A stretch of DNA of 64,000 nucleotides from a bacterium. GTDB taxonomy: Bacteria > Myxococcota_A > Polyangia > Nannocystales > Nannocystaceae. Location of the stretch: assembly GCA_024742475.1 (NCBI GenBank), contig JANSYI010000021.1:62001-126000 (forward strand), in the 5' to 3' direction. The notes under the pieces are model-generated. The model had not been told where the DNA came from. It did no database searches and saw only the letters and a program-made list of their open reading frames with translations. The translations under genes and the position numbers were made by a program. This document shows positions 1 to 8,249 of the stretch, piece by piece (the first letter of the stretch is position 1; each line of letters starts with the position of its first letter).

Positions 1-1
1 C

Positions 2-475
2 GCGGACTACACGGTGGCGACCGCAGCGGCCTCGTTTGCGCTACCGGAGACGGGACTGGGCATTCTCCCAGGGGCGCGCGGAACGGCCGAGCTCGCGCTG
101 TTGGTGGGACCTGCGCATGCCGTGCGCCTCTGTGCGACGGGGGAATCGATCGACGCCGCGGAGGCGGCACGGATCGGATTGGTGCAGGAGGTCGTAGACG
201 ACGTGGACGCCGGAGTCGCGCGCGCGCGTGCGCTCGCAACGCTGGTGTCACGGAAATCTCCGACCGCCATCGCCGCGTACAAATCGGCCATGCTCGAGGG
301 TCTCGGACAACCCGAAACGGTCCGTTTGGACGCCGAACGCCGCGCGTACGAGCTCACCGTGCAGGTGGGCGACGCTTCCACGGGTCGGAAGCACTTCGCC
401 GACATCCGCCAGGGCAAGGTCCCGCCGTGGGCACCCCGCGCGACGCGCCCTGCCGAAACAAAGGGCGAAGGGTAG
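2..475 (+). CDS. Enoyl-CoA hydratase/isomerase (crotonase) family, C-terminal part
   Basis: This is the C-terminal half of a crotonase-fold protein; its 5' end lies before the window and the frame is open from base 2. The visible part has the crotonase signature FALPETGLGILPGARGT, whose Glu corresponds to the second catalytic glutamate of enoyl-CoA hydratases. It is followed by the usual helix around RIGLVQEVVDD and the C-terminal helical trimerisation region. Family members hydrate 2-enoyl-CoA during fatty-acid or branched-chain amino-acid breakdown, or act as isomerases. The substrate cannot be told from this fragment, and the upstream Gly-rich oxyanion loop is not visible. Confidence 0.88.
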   Translation, partial: ADYTVATAAASFALPETGLGILPGARGTAELALLVGPAHAVRLCATGESIDAAEAARIGLVQEVVDDVDAGVARARALATLVSRKSPTAIAAYKSAMLEGLGQPETVRLDAERRAYELTVQVGDASTGRKHFADIRQGKVPPWAPRATRPAETKGEG

Positions 476-530
476 GGAGCCTCGCTACCATGAAGGTTCT
501 GTACCCACGTACTCCAATGTCACCGTAGTG

Positions 531-576
531 AAATCAGGCTGATTTGGATTACATAAAAAATAAGCTGTATTCAGCT
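531..576. promoter_or_regulatory. AT-rich double palindrome before the first kinase gene
   Basis: This short stretch is strikingly AT-rich for the window. It holds a perfect 7-1-7 palindrome at 531-545 (AAATCAG G CTGATTT), an A-run at 555-560 and a second 5-4-5 hairpin at 563-576 (AGCTG TATT CAGCT). A TTGGAT box at 544-549 and TATTCA at 568-573 (18 bp apart) could be a sigma-70-like promoter for the kinase gene downstream. The palindromes could be operators, or the first one a terminator for the upstream hydratase. Function is inferred only. Confidence 0.4.
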
Positions 577-647
577 CACTTCCCTTCGGGTTGTCCGGCT
601 CCAGTGTTCTGCACTACAGTCCACGAAACCTAAGACCAGATAGCGCA

Positions 648-3600
648 ATGACCGCAGACCGCTCAACTGCGCCAGATTCAGGCGCTTCTTCCGATGCGGG
701 GACCGCGAACAGCGTGCCCGACCGCATCGCGGGGCGTTATGCGATCAAGCGGTTGTTGGGTCGCGGTGGCTTCGGCGCGGTGTACGAAGCGCACGACGAG
801 CTCGAAGATCGGTCGGTCGCGCTGAAGCTCATCCGAGGCGACCAAGCCGAGCTCGCGGGGTTGCCGCTCATGGACAGCTCGCGCATGGAGTCGCGGTCGC
901 TGCGTCGTCCGAACGTGACGCGAAGCTTTGGGACGCCGGGCACCGGCGGCTCGTCGGGCGTCGCCCAGGCGTTCAAGGACGAGTTCCGGCTGCTCACGCA
1001 GCTGCATCACCCCAACCTCGCGACGGTCTACGACTTCGGCCGATCGACCGAGGAGGAGGGGTTCTACTTCACGCAGGAGTTGGTCCGCGGGGTCGAGCTC
1101 TCGGTCTTCCTGCGCAACGCGTCTCGCGAGGTGATCGCCGAGGTCTTCGTCCAGCTCGCGCGCGCCCTCGACTACATTCACGCGCTCGGGCTCATGCACG
1201 GCGACATCAAGCCGTCGAACGTGCTCGTCTGCGCCACCGACGACCCGTCTGCGCCGCCGCAGGCCAAGCTCATCGACTTCGGCCTCGCGCGGATGCTTCG
1301 AGACCCTCTGCCTCCAGAGGACACCGACGAGGACGAAGAGAGCGAAGAAGAGGACACCATCACGGTGCTCGGCACGCCGGGCTTCTCGGCGCCCGAGAAG
1401 GTGCGAGGCCAGGCCACTGACGCCCGCGCCGACATCTACTCGTTGGCGGCGACGATGTACGCGGCGATTCGAGGCACACGGCCGTTCCCCGGCAAATCGT
1501 TCCGCGAGGTCCTTCGTGTTCAGCGTGACTGGCGTCCCGAGCTCGCCGGGGCGCTGCTGCAGTCGGCTGGCCCCGTCGTCGCAGAGCTGGTCGGTCGCAT
1601 GCTGCAACTCGACCCCAACAATCGCCCGCAGAGCGCCCGTTCGATCCTGCTCGAGCTGCTCCGGCGCGAGGCGTCGCACCTTCGCAATCGGCAACAGAGC
1701 GAAGAAAACCGCCGCGAGTTCGCTCGCGTGCTCGTCTCTCACCTGCCGTTCGTCGACCGGGCGCACTATCTCGAACTCCTCATGGAGAAGGCGGCGGCGG
1801 TCATCTGCCCCGACCCCGAGACGACCGACGGGGTCGACCCCGCCTCATCCTCCGAGGTGATGCGATCCGGACGGCTTCTTCGCTCGGTCGTCGTCAAGGC
1901 GCCCGAGGGCATGGGCAAGGGACGCCTCATGTCCGAGCTGCGGCGCGAGGTTCAGCTCGCCGACGGTCTCTTCGTCGAGGGCAACTGTTGGACGTCGGGG
2001 CGCAACGCGCTCGGTCCGTTCGCGAGCATCGTGACCCAGCTGTCCACCGCGCTCGGAGACAAGAGCGTCGCCGTTCGGTCGTTCCCTGAGCTCGTGCACT
2101 TGGCTCGACGTGACCGTGGCCACGAGTCCGCCGCTTCGGCGGTCACCGAGTTCTTGATCTCCGCCGCCCAGGAGCGACCCTACGTCTTGCTGCTCACCTC
2201 GCTGTCCAAGGCGCCCGAGGCGGTGCGCACCCAGTTCGACCAGCTCTCGCGGGCAATCGACCATTCCGGCGCGCCCATCTTGCTGTGCGCGACGACCGAG
2301 CCGCACTCCAAGGTGCTGCCCGTGGTCCAGGGGCTCAGCCGCGATCAGTGCGCCGAGGTCTGGAACCTCCGGCCGTTCACCGCACGCGAGATGCAGAGCG
2401 TTCTGCAGGGCGTCTTGGGTGACACGCCGGTCATTCGCGACCTCGCCGAAATGCTCGACAAGCTCACCGGCGGTCACCCGCTGAGCTTCCGCGAGACGCT
2501 CCGCGTCCTCATCGAAGAGGGCATCCTCGTCCGTGACACCGACAGCTGGACCCTGCGAGGGGCGTCGGCGGCGGCCGACGAGCTGCACAAGACGCTCGCC
2601 CAACGCTCCGAGACTCGGCTCGACACCCTTGGCGTTTCGGGCTGGGAGATCGCGAGCATCCTCTACCTGCTCGAGGCGCCGATCGAAGAATCCACGCTCG
2701 CTGAGCTGTCCGATCTGCGCAAGGAACGATTCACCCGCACCCTCGACCGGCTCGAAGGGGAGGGGCTGATCGCCCGCAGCCCCGTCTCAGGCTCGAGCAC
2801 GATCAGCTTGGCGCACGAGTCGGTCCGGGAAGCCGTGCGGCAGCGCTACGAGGACTCCCTCGACGAGACGCGGCTCGACCTCGCCGCGCGCATCGAGGAG
2901 TTCGAACCGGGCGACCCGATGCTTCTGTTCTTGCGGGCTCGTCTGCTCGACGACGCCTCCGAGGCGATCGAGTCGGTCGACGCCCTCGAACGGGCCGCGG
3001 ACGCGCTGTTCGTCGCCAAGCGCCCTCAGCTCGCGGCGCAGGTGCTCGAGCGCATCATCTCGCGCCTTCGAAAGTATGGGCGTACCGCGTCGCTCGATCG
3101 GCTGCTCGCTGCGCAAATCAAGCTGCTCGAGAGCGCGGCGGGTGCTCTCGAGGATCCCCGTCGCGAGGCGGCGCACTACGAAGCGGGTATCCTCGTTGCC
3201 GAGCTGCTCGGCGACAACCGGGCGCAGGCGTCGTTCTGGCTCGGGCTGGCCGACCGCTACACGCAGTCCGACGGCGGCGGCATGGAGCTCACCCTCGAAC
3301 GCCTGGAGAAGGCCGCCGACGCCGCGAAGTCGGCCCGCGACCGTCCGCTCGAGCTGCGCATCGCCAACCGCCGCGCCGAGGTGCTGCTGGGGGCGGGCGA
3401 GATCGAGAAAGCCCGACGCGCGAGTCGGCGCGCCATGGCGGTCCTCGACCTCGACGACGCCAGCCCCGTCGACAAGTGCAAGATCATCGGCGTCCGCTTG
3501 CGGACCCTGTCACTCTCGGGCCAACTCGGCGAGGCCCGAGCGCTGCACGACATGGCCAAACCGATCGCCGCGGCCTGTCCGGTCTTGCAGCGACAAAGCT

Positions 3601-4205
3601 ACCTGTCGGGCATCGCATTCCTCGCGGTGCTCGGGGGCGACCCACAGCGCGCGATCCCGGAGACCGAGGACGCGATCTCGGCGCTGCAAGACGCCAACCT
3701 CCCGCGCCTGCTGCTCACGCCGATGCACAACCTCGGTGACCTCAGGCTTCGTGCCGGCGATCTCGTCAAGGCCGAGACCTCGTTCCGCGAGGCGATCCGG
3801 CTCGCCAGCGTGTACGGCTTCGACTACCACCTGCACCTCAACCGCGGGTTCCTCGGCTACGTGTTGGCACGCAGCGGCGACATCGATCAGGGCGCCGAGC
3901 TGCTGGGTGAGGCAAAGGACGCCATGGCGGTGATCGTGGGTGAACACCTCGCACTCCAGCAGCTCCGCCTCCTCGATGCTGAAGTTGCCCACATCATGGG
4001 GGACAGCGCGCGCGCGCGGCGTGAGCTCGAGGAGATGCTCGCCGACTTCCAGGCGGGCAACGAGCTGAGCCTCGCTCACTGGGCGCAAGAGGCGTTGGCT
4101 CGCATCGAACGCGATCTGGGCACCGCGTTCATCGAGGCGCCCGACGAAGACGACCTCGACTCCGACCCAGAGCAGGACACCGTCCGGACCAAACCGGTCC
4201 GCTAG
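648..4205 (+). CDS. Large Ser/Thr protein kinase with degenerate ATPase and TPR-like region
   Basis: A 1185-residue eukaryotic-like kinase. From the chosen ATG: Gly-rich loop GRGGFG near 38-43, ATP-binding Lys60 (VALKLI), catalytic loop HGDIKPSN near 184-191 and DFG at 210-212. The HRD arginine is replaced by Gly, making this a non-RD kinase. An insertion (about 65-107) follows Lys60, and an acidic run of Asp/Glu (224-236) sits in the activation loop before the APE motif. A STAND/PknK-like ATPase region follows, with a weak P-loop (APEGMGKGR near 418) and a hydrophobic strand LLLTSL where Walker B acids would be, so ATP hydrolysis there is doubtful. The rest is helical TPR-like repeats. The frame opens at TTG 591; ATG 648 is preferred but neither has a clear ribosome site. 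Likely a cytoplasmic signalling scaffold. Confidence 0.9.
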   Translation: MTADRSTAPDSGASSDAGTANSVPDRIAGRYAIKRLLGRGGFGAVYEAHDELEDRSVALKLIRGDQAELAGLPLMDSSRMESRSLRRPNVTRSFGTPGTGGSSGVAQAFKDEFRLLTQLHHPNLATVYDFGRSTEEEGFYFTQELVRGVELSVFLRNASREVIAEVFVQLARALDYIHALGLMHGDIKPSNVLVCATDDPSAPPQAKLIDFGLARMLRDPLPPEDTDEDEESEEEDTITVLGTPGFSAPEKVRGQATDARADIYSLAATMYAAIRGTRPFPGKSFREVLRVQRDWRPELAGALLQSAGPVVAELVGRMLQLDPNNRPQSARSILLELLRREASHLRNRQQSEENRREFARVLVSHLPFVDRAHYLELLMEKAAAVICPDPETTDGVDPASSSEVMRSGRLLRSVVVKAPEGMGKGRLMSELRREVQLADGLFVEGNCWTSGRNALGPFASIVTQLSTALGDKSVAVRSFPELVHLARRDRGHESAASAVTEFLISAAQERPYVLLLTSLSKAPEAVRTQFDQLSRAIDHSGAPILLCATTEPHSKVLPVVQGLSRDQCAEVWNLRPFTAREMQSVLQGVLGDTPVIRDLAEMLDKLTGGHPLSFRETLRVLIEEGILVRDTDSWTLRGASAAADELHKTLAQRSETRLDTLGVSGWEIASILYLLEAPIEESTLAELSDLRKERFTRTLDRLEGEGLIARSPVSGSSTISLAHESVREAVRQRYEDSLDETRLDLAARIEEFEPGDPMLLFLRARLLDDASEAIESVDALERAADALFVAKRPQLAAQVLERIISRLRKYGRTASLDRLLAAQIKLLESAAGALEDPRREAAHYEAGILVAELLGDNRAQASFWLGLADRYTQSDGGGMELTLERLEKAADAAKSARDRPLELRIANRRAEVLLGAGEIEKARRASRRAMAVLDLDDASPVDKCKIIGVRLRTLSLSGQLGEARALHDMAKPIAAACPVLQRQSYLSGIAFLAVLGGDPQRAIPETEDAISALQDANLPRLLLTPMHNLGDLRLRAGDLVKAETSFREAIRLASVYGFDYHLHLNRGFLGYVLARSGDIDQGAELLGEAKDAMAVIVGEHLALQQLRLLDAEVAHIMGDSARARRELEEMLADFQAGNELSLAHWAQEALARIERDLGTAFIEAPDEDDLDSDPEQDTVRTKPVR

Positions 4206-4331
4206 CGGGACGCCGGTTCGCGAGCGCGCGGGCGCCGTTGGCGCGATGTGCTGCAGCGCACCCGCCGAGGAATGCAACTGGGGCCACGGTTCGTCTTGCC
4301 CTCGGCTGCTATTCTGCGCCAGCTTGCGCTG

Positions 4332-6407
4332 ATGAGCGACGCCCTCGCGACACTGCACCAGGACCTCCAGGGCCTGGTCGGCAAGACGGTTGCCGGACGC
4401 TATCGCGTCGACGCCCTCATCGGCGTCGGGGGCATGGCGGCGGTCTTCCGCGCGCACCATGAGGGCCTCAAGCGCGACGTGGCGCTCAAGGTCTTGCACC
4501 CAAACCTCAGCGCCAACTCGGAGATGTCGGCGAGGTTCGAGCGCGAGGCCCGTTCGGCATCGCGGCTCGATCACCCCAACTGCGTGCAGGTCACCGACTT
4601 CGGGGCGACCGAAGACGGCATGATGTACATGGTCATGCAGCTGCTCGAGGGGGCCGAGCTGACGGGCATGCTGCAAGAGCGCCTCGAGTCGACGCGCGCC
4701 GTCGAGTTGGTGATGCAGATCCTCCGTGGTCTCGAGCACGCGCACGGCAAAGGGGTCGTCCACCGCGACATCAAACCCGAGAACGTCTTCGTCACCCAGG
4801 ACCACGACGGGGAAGAGGTGCTCAAGCTCGTCGACTTCGGCATCGCGAAGCTCACCGACGCGACCATCGACACGCACAAGACGTCGGCCGGGCTGGTCTT
4901 CGGCACGCCAGCGTACATGTCCCCAGAACAGGCGATGGGGGTCGAAGCCGACTCCCGCGCCGACCTGTACTCCACAGGCATCCTGTTCTATCAGATGCTC
5001 GCGGGGCGCCTCCCCATCGACAATGAAGACCCCGTCGCGCTCGTGCGGATGCAGGTCTCGGTCGACCCCGACCCCCTGCCCTCGAGGGTGCCGCCAGTCA
5101 TTGCGGGCGTCGTCGCGCGCATGCTGGAGAAGGACCGCGACCGCCGCTTCCAGACCGCCACCGAAGTCATCGAGACGCTCGAGAGCATCGAGCTGATGAT
5201 GATCGACGAGCACGTCAGCGACATCGAGATCACGGTCCCCGGATCGTCCGAGACCGCGACGGGCGTCCGCGTGTCGCCACCGGTCGAGGCCGCTGCGGTT
5301 GCACCTCCACCTGCGGCCTCTGCCCGCTGGAAGTGGGCCGCAGGCGCGGTGGCGGCGGTGCTCATCGCTGCGTCGATCGGCGTGATCAGCCGCGGTGGCG
5401 ACGATGACGACGCCGAGGTCACCCAGACGCGCACGGCCGTCTCGGAGGCCAGCGAGTCCCAGGGGTCCGCGGCCATTGCCGACAAAGACGGGCATCGGCC
5501 TCCTCCTGCCGTTCTCGCCGAAGTCGACCGTCTCTTGCTTGCGAAGAAGGCAACCGACGCCGTGAAGCTGCTCGAGCCGCTGCGGGAGCAGTTCCCCGAC
5601 GACGCCACGCTGGTGTGGCGCCTCGGCAAGGCCATGGCGCTGCGGCGCAAGAAGACCGAGCAGGCGCTCGAACTCTACAGCGAGGCGCTCGAGGCCGATC
5701 CCGGCCTGGTGGACAACAAGGAGTTCTACGCCGAACTCCACGACCTCCTGCGCACCAAGGGGGCGCGCAAGTACGCGCTGGCCTTCTCGCTCGAGCACCA
5801 CGGAGAGCACGGCGACAAGTATCTGCTCGAGACCGTCAACGACGAGAAGGACCCGCTTCAGTACGACAAGCGCCACGACGTGCTCGATGCGCTGCGCAAG
5901 AATGCCGACAACGAGCCGCTGATCAACGAGCGCCTCCAGCGTGCGCTCGACATCATGCAGGCGGCCGACTCACAGGCGCCCTGTGTGTCGTACTCCAAGG
6001 CCCTCGACGCGGTGGTCGCCGAACCCGAGTACTACTTCTTCAACCGGGTCGACAAAGCGCGCGTGCCCGAGGCTCCCGAGAAGGTCGACCCCGATAGCCC
6101 CGACAACGTCGGGTTGTGTACCGATCTCCCCACCCGCCGCGCGGCCGTGCTCGCGCAGCTGGCCGAGCTCGACCCCGACGCCGCCGAGACCGACACGGGC
6201 GACGAGGACGAGGTCGTCATCATCGACGACGACGCGCCCGCCGAGGAGGCTCCGCCGCCCAAAGCGAAGTCCAAAGGGGGCAAGTCGGGCTCCCAAGCCA
6301 AGTCGGGCTCCCAAACCAAGTCGGGCTCCAAGTCCAAGTCCAAGTCGAGCGGCAACAACTGCAACCGCTTCGGTGCCGCCCTGAGTAAGAAGTGCCGAAA
6401 CCGCTGA
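4332..6407 (+). CDS. Membrane Ser/Thr protein kinase with Lys/Ser-rich tail
   Basis: A 691-residue PknB-type kinase. It has Gly-rich loop GVGGMA, Lys53 (VALKVLHP), catalytic loop HRDIKPENV near 144-152, DFG near 167 and activation end GTPAYMSPEQ, so all key residues are present. A single membrane helix near 333-352 (starting WKWAAGAVAAV) follows, then an external helical region with tetratricopeptide-like character (e.g. LLEPLREQFPDDATLVWRLG). The tail holds SGSQAK/SGSQTK/SGSKSK repeats and two late cysteines. ATG 4332 is preferred over the upstream TTG at 4248; a TATTCT box lies 16 bases before it. The gene overlaps the next one by 16 bases, suggesting coupled translation. Confidence 0.92.
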   Translation: MSDALATLHQDLQGLVGKTVAGRYRVDALIGVGGMAAVFRAHHEGLKRDVALKVLHPNLSANSEMSARFEREARSASRLDHPNCVQVTDFGATEDGMMYMVMQLLEGAELTGMLQERLESTRAVELVMQILRGLEHAHGKGVVHRDIKPENVFVTQDHDGEEVLKLVDFGIAKLTDATIDTHKTSAGLVFGTPAYMSPEQAMGVEADSRADLYSTGILFYQMLAGRLPIDNEDPVALVRMQVSVDPDPLPSRVPPVIAGVVARMLEKDRDRRFQTATEVIETLESIELMMIDEHVSDIEITVPGSSETATGVRVSPPVEAAAVAPPPAASARWKWAAGAVAAVLIAASIGVISRGGDDDDAEVTQTRTAVSEASESQGSAAIADKDGHRPPPAVLAEVDRLLLAKKATDAVKLLEPLREQFPDDATLVWRLGKAMALRRKKTEQALELYSEALEADPGLVDNKEFYAELHDLLRTKGARKYALAFSLEHHGEHGDKYLLETVNDEKDPLQYDKRHDVLDALRKNADNEPLINERLQRALDIMQAADSQAPCVSYSKALDAVVAEPEYYFFNRVDKARVPEAPEKVDPDSPDNVGLCTDLPTRRAAVLAQLAELDPDAAETDTGDEDEVVIIDDDAPAEEAPPPKAKSKGGKSGSQAKSGSQTKSGSKSKSKSSGNNCNRFGAALSKKCRNR

Positions 6408-7000
6408 CCCTCTTGCTCGCATCGCCCTCGCCCTACCGCCGCGAGTTGTTGGCGCGTTTGGGGCTGCCGTTCGAGGTCGCCGCGCCCGATTTCGACGAGT
6501 CCGCACATGAGGACGCGTTCGCGACGATGAGCGACGCTGATTTCGCGCTCCGGCTGGCCGAGGGTAAGGCGCGTAGCCTGGCCGGCACGTTCCCCGGCCA
6601 CCTCATCTTGGCCGCCGATCAGATTGCGACGCTGTCCGAGCCGAACAGGTTGCTGTTGCACAAACCCGGGACGGTCGACCGCGCCGTCGACCAACTGATG
6701 TTGCTCGCAGGTCGCACCCATGTCCTCACGACCGGGGTCGCGCTCTTCCACCCCGACACCAATCGGCTCGAGACCGCGGTCGATCGACAGCAACTCACGA
6801 TGCGTCGCTACACCTCGGCCGAAGCGCGCGCGTACGTGGAGGCGGCAAGACCGCTCGACTGTGTGGGTGCATATCGGGTGGAAGACTCCGGCATCACCCT
6901 CTTCGAGGAAATCCGAGCCGACGACGTCACTGGCATCATCGGATTGCCGTTGCTCCACGTCTGCCGCCTGCTGCGACGCCTCGGTGCGCTGCCTTCCTGA
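6392..7000 (+). CDS. maf: Maf-family nucleotide pyrophosphatase, YceF subtype
   Basis: Maf proteins hydrolyse non-canonical nucleoside triphosphates to monophosphates. This 202-residue protein has the family start LLLASPSPYRRELLARLG, the DFDE motif, and AADQ with the catalytic Asp of the central strand. The end (SGITLFEE, IIGLPLLHVCRLLRRLG) matches the YceF branch, whose known substrate preference is 7-methyl-GTP; that assignment is by remembered similarity. The start is GTG 6392, which lies inside the end of the preceding kinase gene (16-base overlap), so the two are probably co-transcribed and translationally coupled. Confidence 0.9.
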   Translation: MPKPLTLLLASPSPYRRELLARLGLPFEVAAPDFDESAHEDAFATMSDADFALRLAEGKARSLAGTFPGHLILAADQIATLSEPNRLLLHKPGTVDRAVDQLMLLAGRTHVLTTGVALFHPDTNRLETAVDRQQLTMRRYTSAEARAYVEAARPLDCVGAYRVEDSGITLFEEIRADDVTGIIGLPLLHVCRLLRRLGALPS

Positions 7001-7016
7001 GCGTTGGGGAATTTGG

Positions 7017-7022
7017 TATTCC
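7017..7022 (+). promoter_or_regulatory. -10-like box TATTCC, 7 bases before ATG 7030
   Basis: TATTCC ends seven bases before the start codon of the copper-monooxygenase-like gene, and no Shine-Dalgarno sequence is present, which fits leaderless transcription. The box also lies in the right arm of a hairpin GGGAAT-TTGGT-ATTCCC. Confidence 0.45.
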
Positions 7023-7029
7023 CGAGGCC

Positions 7030-8148
7030 ATGGGTTCGGGAGTTCGATGTCTTGCCTTGTTCGTTGGTGCGCTGAGCATCGGGCTGTCCGCGTGCGACAG
7101 TGATGGCTCGGGTGGGGAGGGGTCCGGCGACGAGACCGGCACCTCCGGTTCGCCGACCACCGACGGGTCCACGTCGAGCACCGACCCCACGCAGGGCGCG
7201 ACGTCGCAGAACCCCACCACCGATGACCCCACCGACAGCTCGACCGGCGGAGACGAGAGCGGCGGAGGCGAGAGCTCGGGCGGAGACCAAGAGGAACTCG
7301 GACAGAAGTTCGAGCTTCGCGTCGGCGACTTCTCAGTCCCGGCGATCGAGACCTCCTACAACTGCTGGGACTTCAACTTCTCGCTCGATCAGCTGGGCCA
7401 CATCACCGCGTTCGAGGCCGTGGTCGACAACGCGGCGCACGTGCACCACTTCGTCGTCACGCTCACCGCCAACCCGTCGGGGTCCTCCGACGGCTATTCC
7501 TGCTACGACCTCGAGGGCGACATGATCTGGGCCTGGGCGCCCGGCGACACGCGCTTCGAGCTTCCGCCCGAGGCGGGGTTCCTCATCGGCGACACCCCCG
7601 GCGGAAGCGTCACGCTTCGCCTGCAGGTCCACTACAACAACCCGCTGGGCGTCACGGGCGAGACCGACAACAGCGGCTTCGACTTCTGGGTCACCGACGA
7701 GCTGCGGGAGAACAACGCCGGCACCTTGGTGTTCGGGGACATCGAGGGCATCGAGATCCCACCCGGCGAACCCGCCCACGAGCACATCATGACGTGCCGC
7801 AGCGAGGTGACCGAGGCTCAGTTCCCCGGACCCCTGCACGTCTTCGGCACGTCGATGCACGCCCACGACCTGGGGAGCGTGCTCTACAGCGAGGTCTACC
7901 GCGATGGCGACATGATCCTCGAGATGAACCGGGACGACCCGTTCGACTTCGAGAATCAGAACATGAAGCCGATCGACTTCGACCTCATGCCTGGCGACCA
8001 GATCGTCAACCACTGCATCTACGACTCCTCCGAGCGCGACTCGACCACGTACGGTGGTCCCGGCACCCAGGACGAGATGTGCTGGAACACGATCGCCTAC
8101 TACCCCAAGATCCCCTCGGGCTTCGACTACTGCTCGAGCTTCAACTGA
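7030..8148 (+). CDS. Secreted copper type II monooxygenase-like lipoprotein
   Basis: A 372-residue lipoprotein (lipobox LSAC, Cys22) with a long Ser/Thr/Gly/Asp linker to about residue 95. The globular part resembles the ascorbate-dependent copper monooxygenases (PHM/dopamine beta-hydroxylase fold). It has a His cluster AHVHHFVV, the strand RLQVHYNN, EHIMTCRSE, SMHAHDLG, DQIVNHCIYDSSE and a late DEMCWNTIAYYP carrying the Met that would be the CuM thioether ligand. The animal enzymes hydroxylate C-H bonds; the bacterial substrate is unknown. It stands alone between maf and hutU. Fold assignment rests on motif order only. Confidence 0.78.
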   Translation: MGSGVRCLALFVGALSIGLSACDSDGSGGEGSGDETGTSGSPTTDGSTSSTDPTQGATSQNPTTDDPTDSSTGGDESGGGESSGGDQEELGQKFELRVGDFSVPAIETSYNCWDFNFSLDQLGHITAFEAVVDNAAHVHHFVVTLTANPSGSSDGYSCYDLEGDMIWAWAPGDTRFELPPEAGFLIGDTPGGSVTLRLQVHYNNPLGVTGETDNSGFDFWVTDELRENNAGTLVFGDIEGIEIPPGEPAHEHIMTCRSEVTEAQFPGPLHVFGTSMHAHDLGSVLYSEVYRDGDMILEMNRDDPFDFENQNMKPIDFDLMPGDQIVNHCIYDSSERDSTTYGGPGTQDEMCWNTIAYYPKIPSGFDYCSSFN

Positions 8149-8237
8149 CCGGCCCTTCGAGGGGCGCACGCGCCTGATCGTGCGTCTCCTCGCCTGCGCA
8201 GGGGACGGCGCGCGGCGGGTAGTCGCGCCAGAGCTGC

Positions 8238-8243
8238 TAGGTT
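8238..8243 (+). promoter_or_regulatory. -10-like box TAGGTT, 6 bases before hutU ATG
   Basis: TAGGTT ends six bases before ATG 8250. No purine-rich ribosome site precedes the ATG. The spacing puts the expected transcription start at or next to the A of ATG, so hutU is probably leaderless. Confidence 0.5.
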
Positions 8244-8249
8244 CGGCGC

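Noticed and set aside
3510..5876. A 788-codon minus-strand frame across two kinase genes
   Set aside because: Spans the end of one kinase and most of the next, both with complete motifs on the plus strand.
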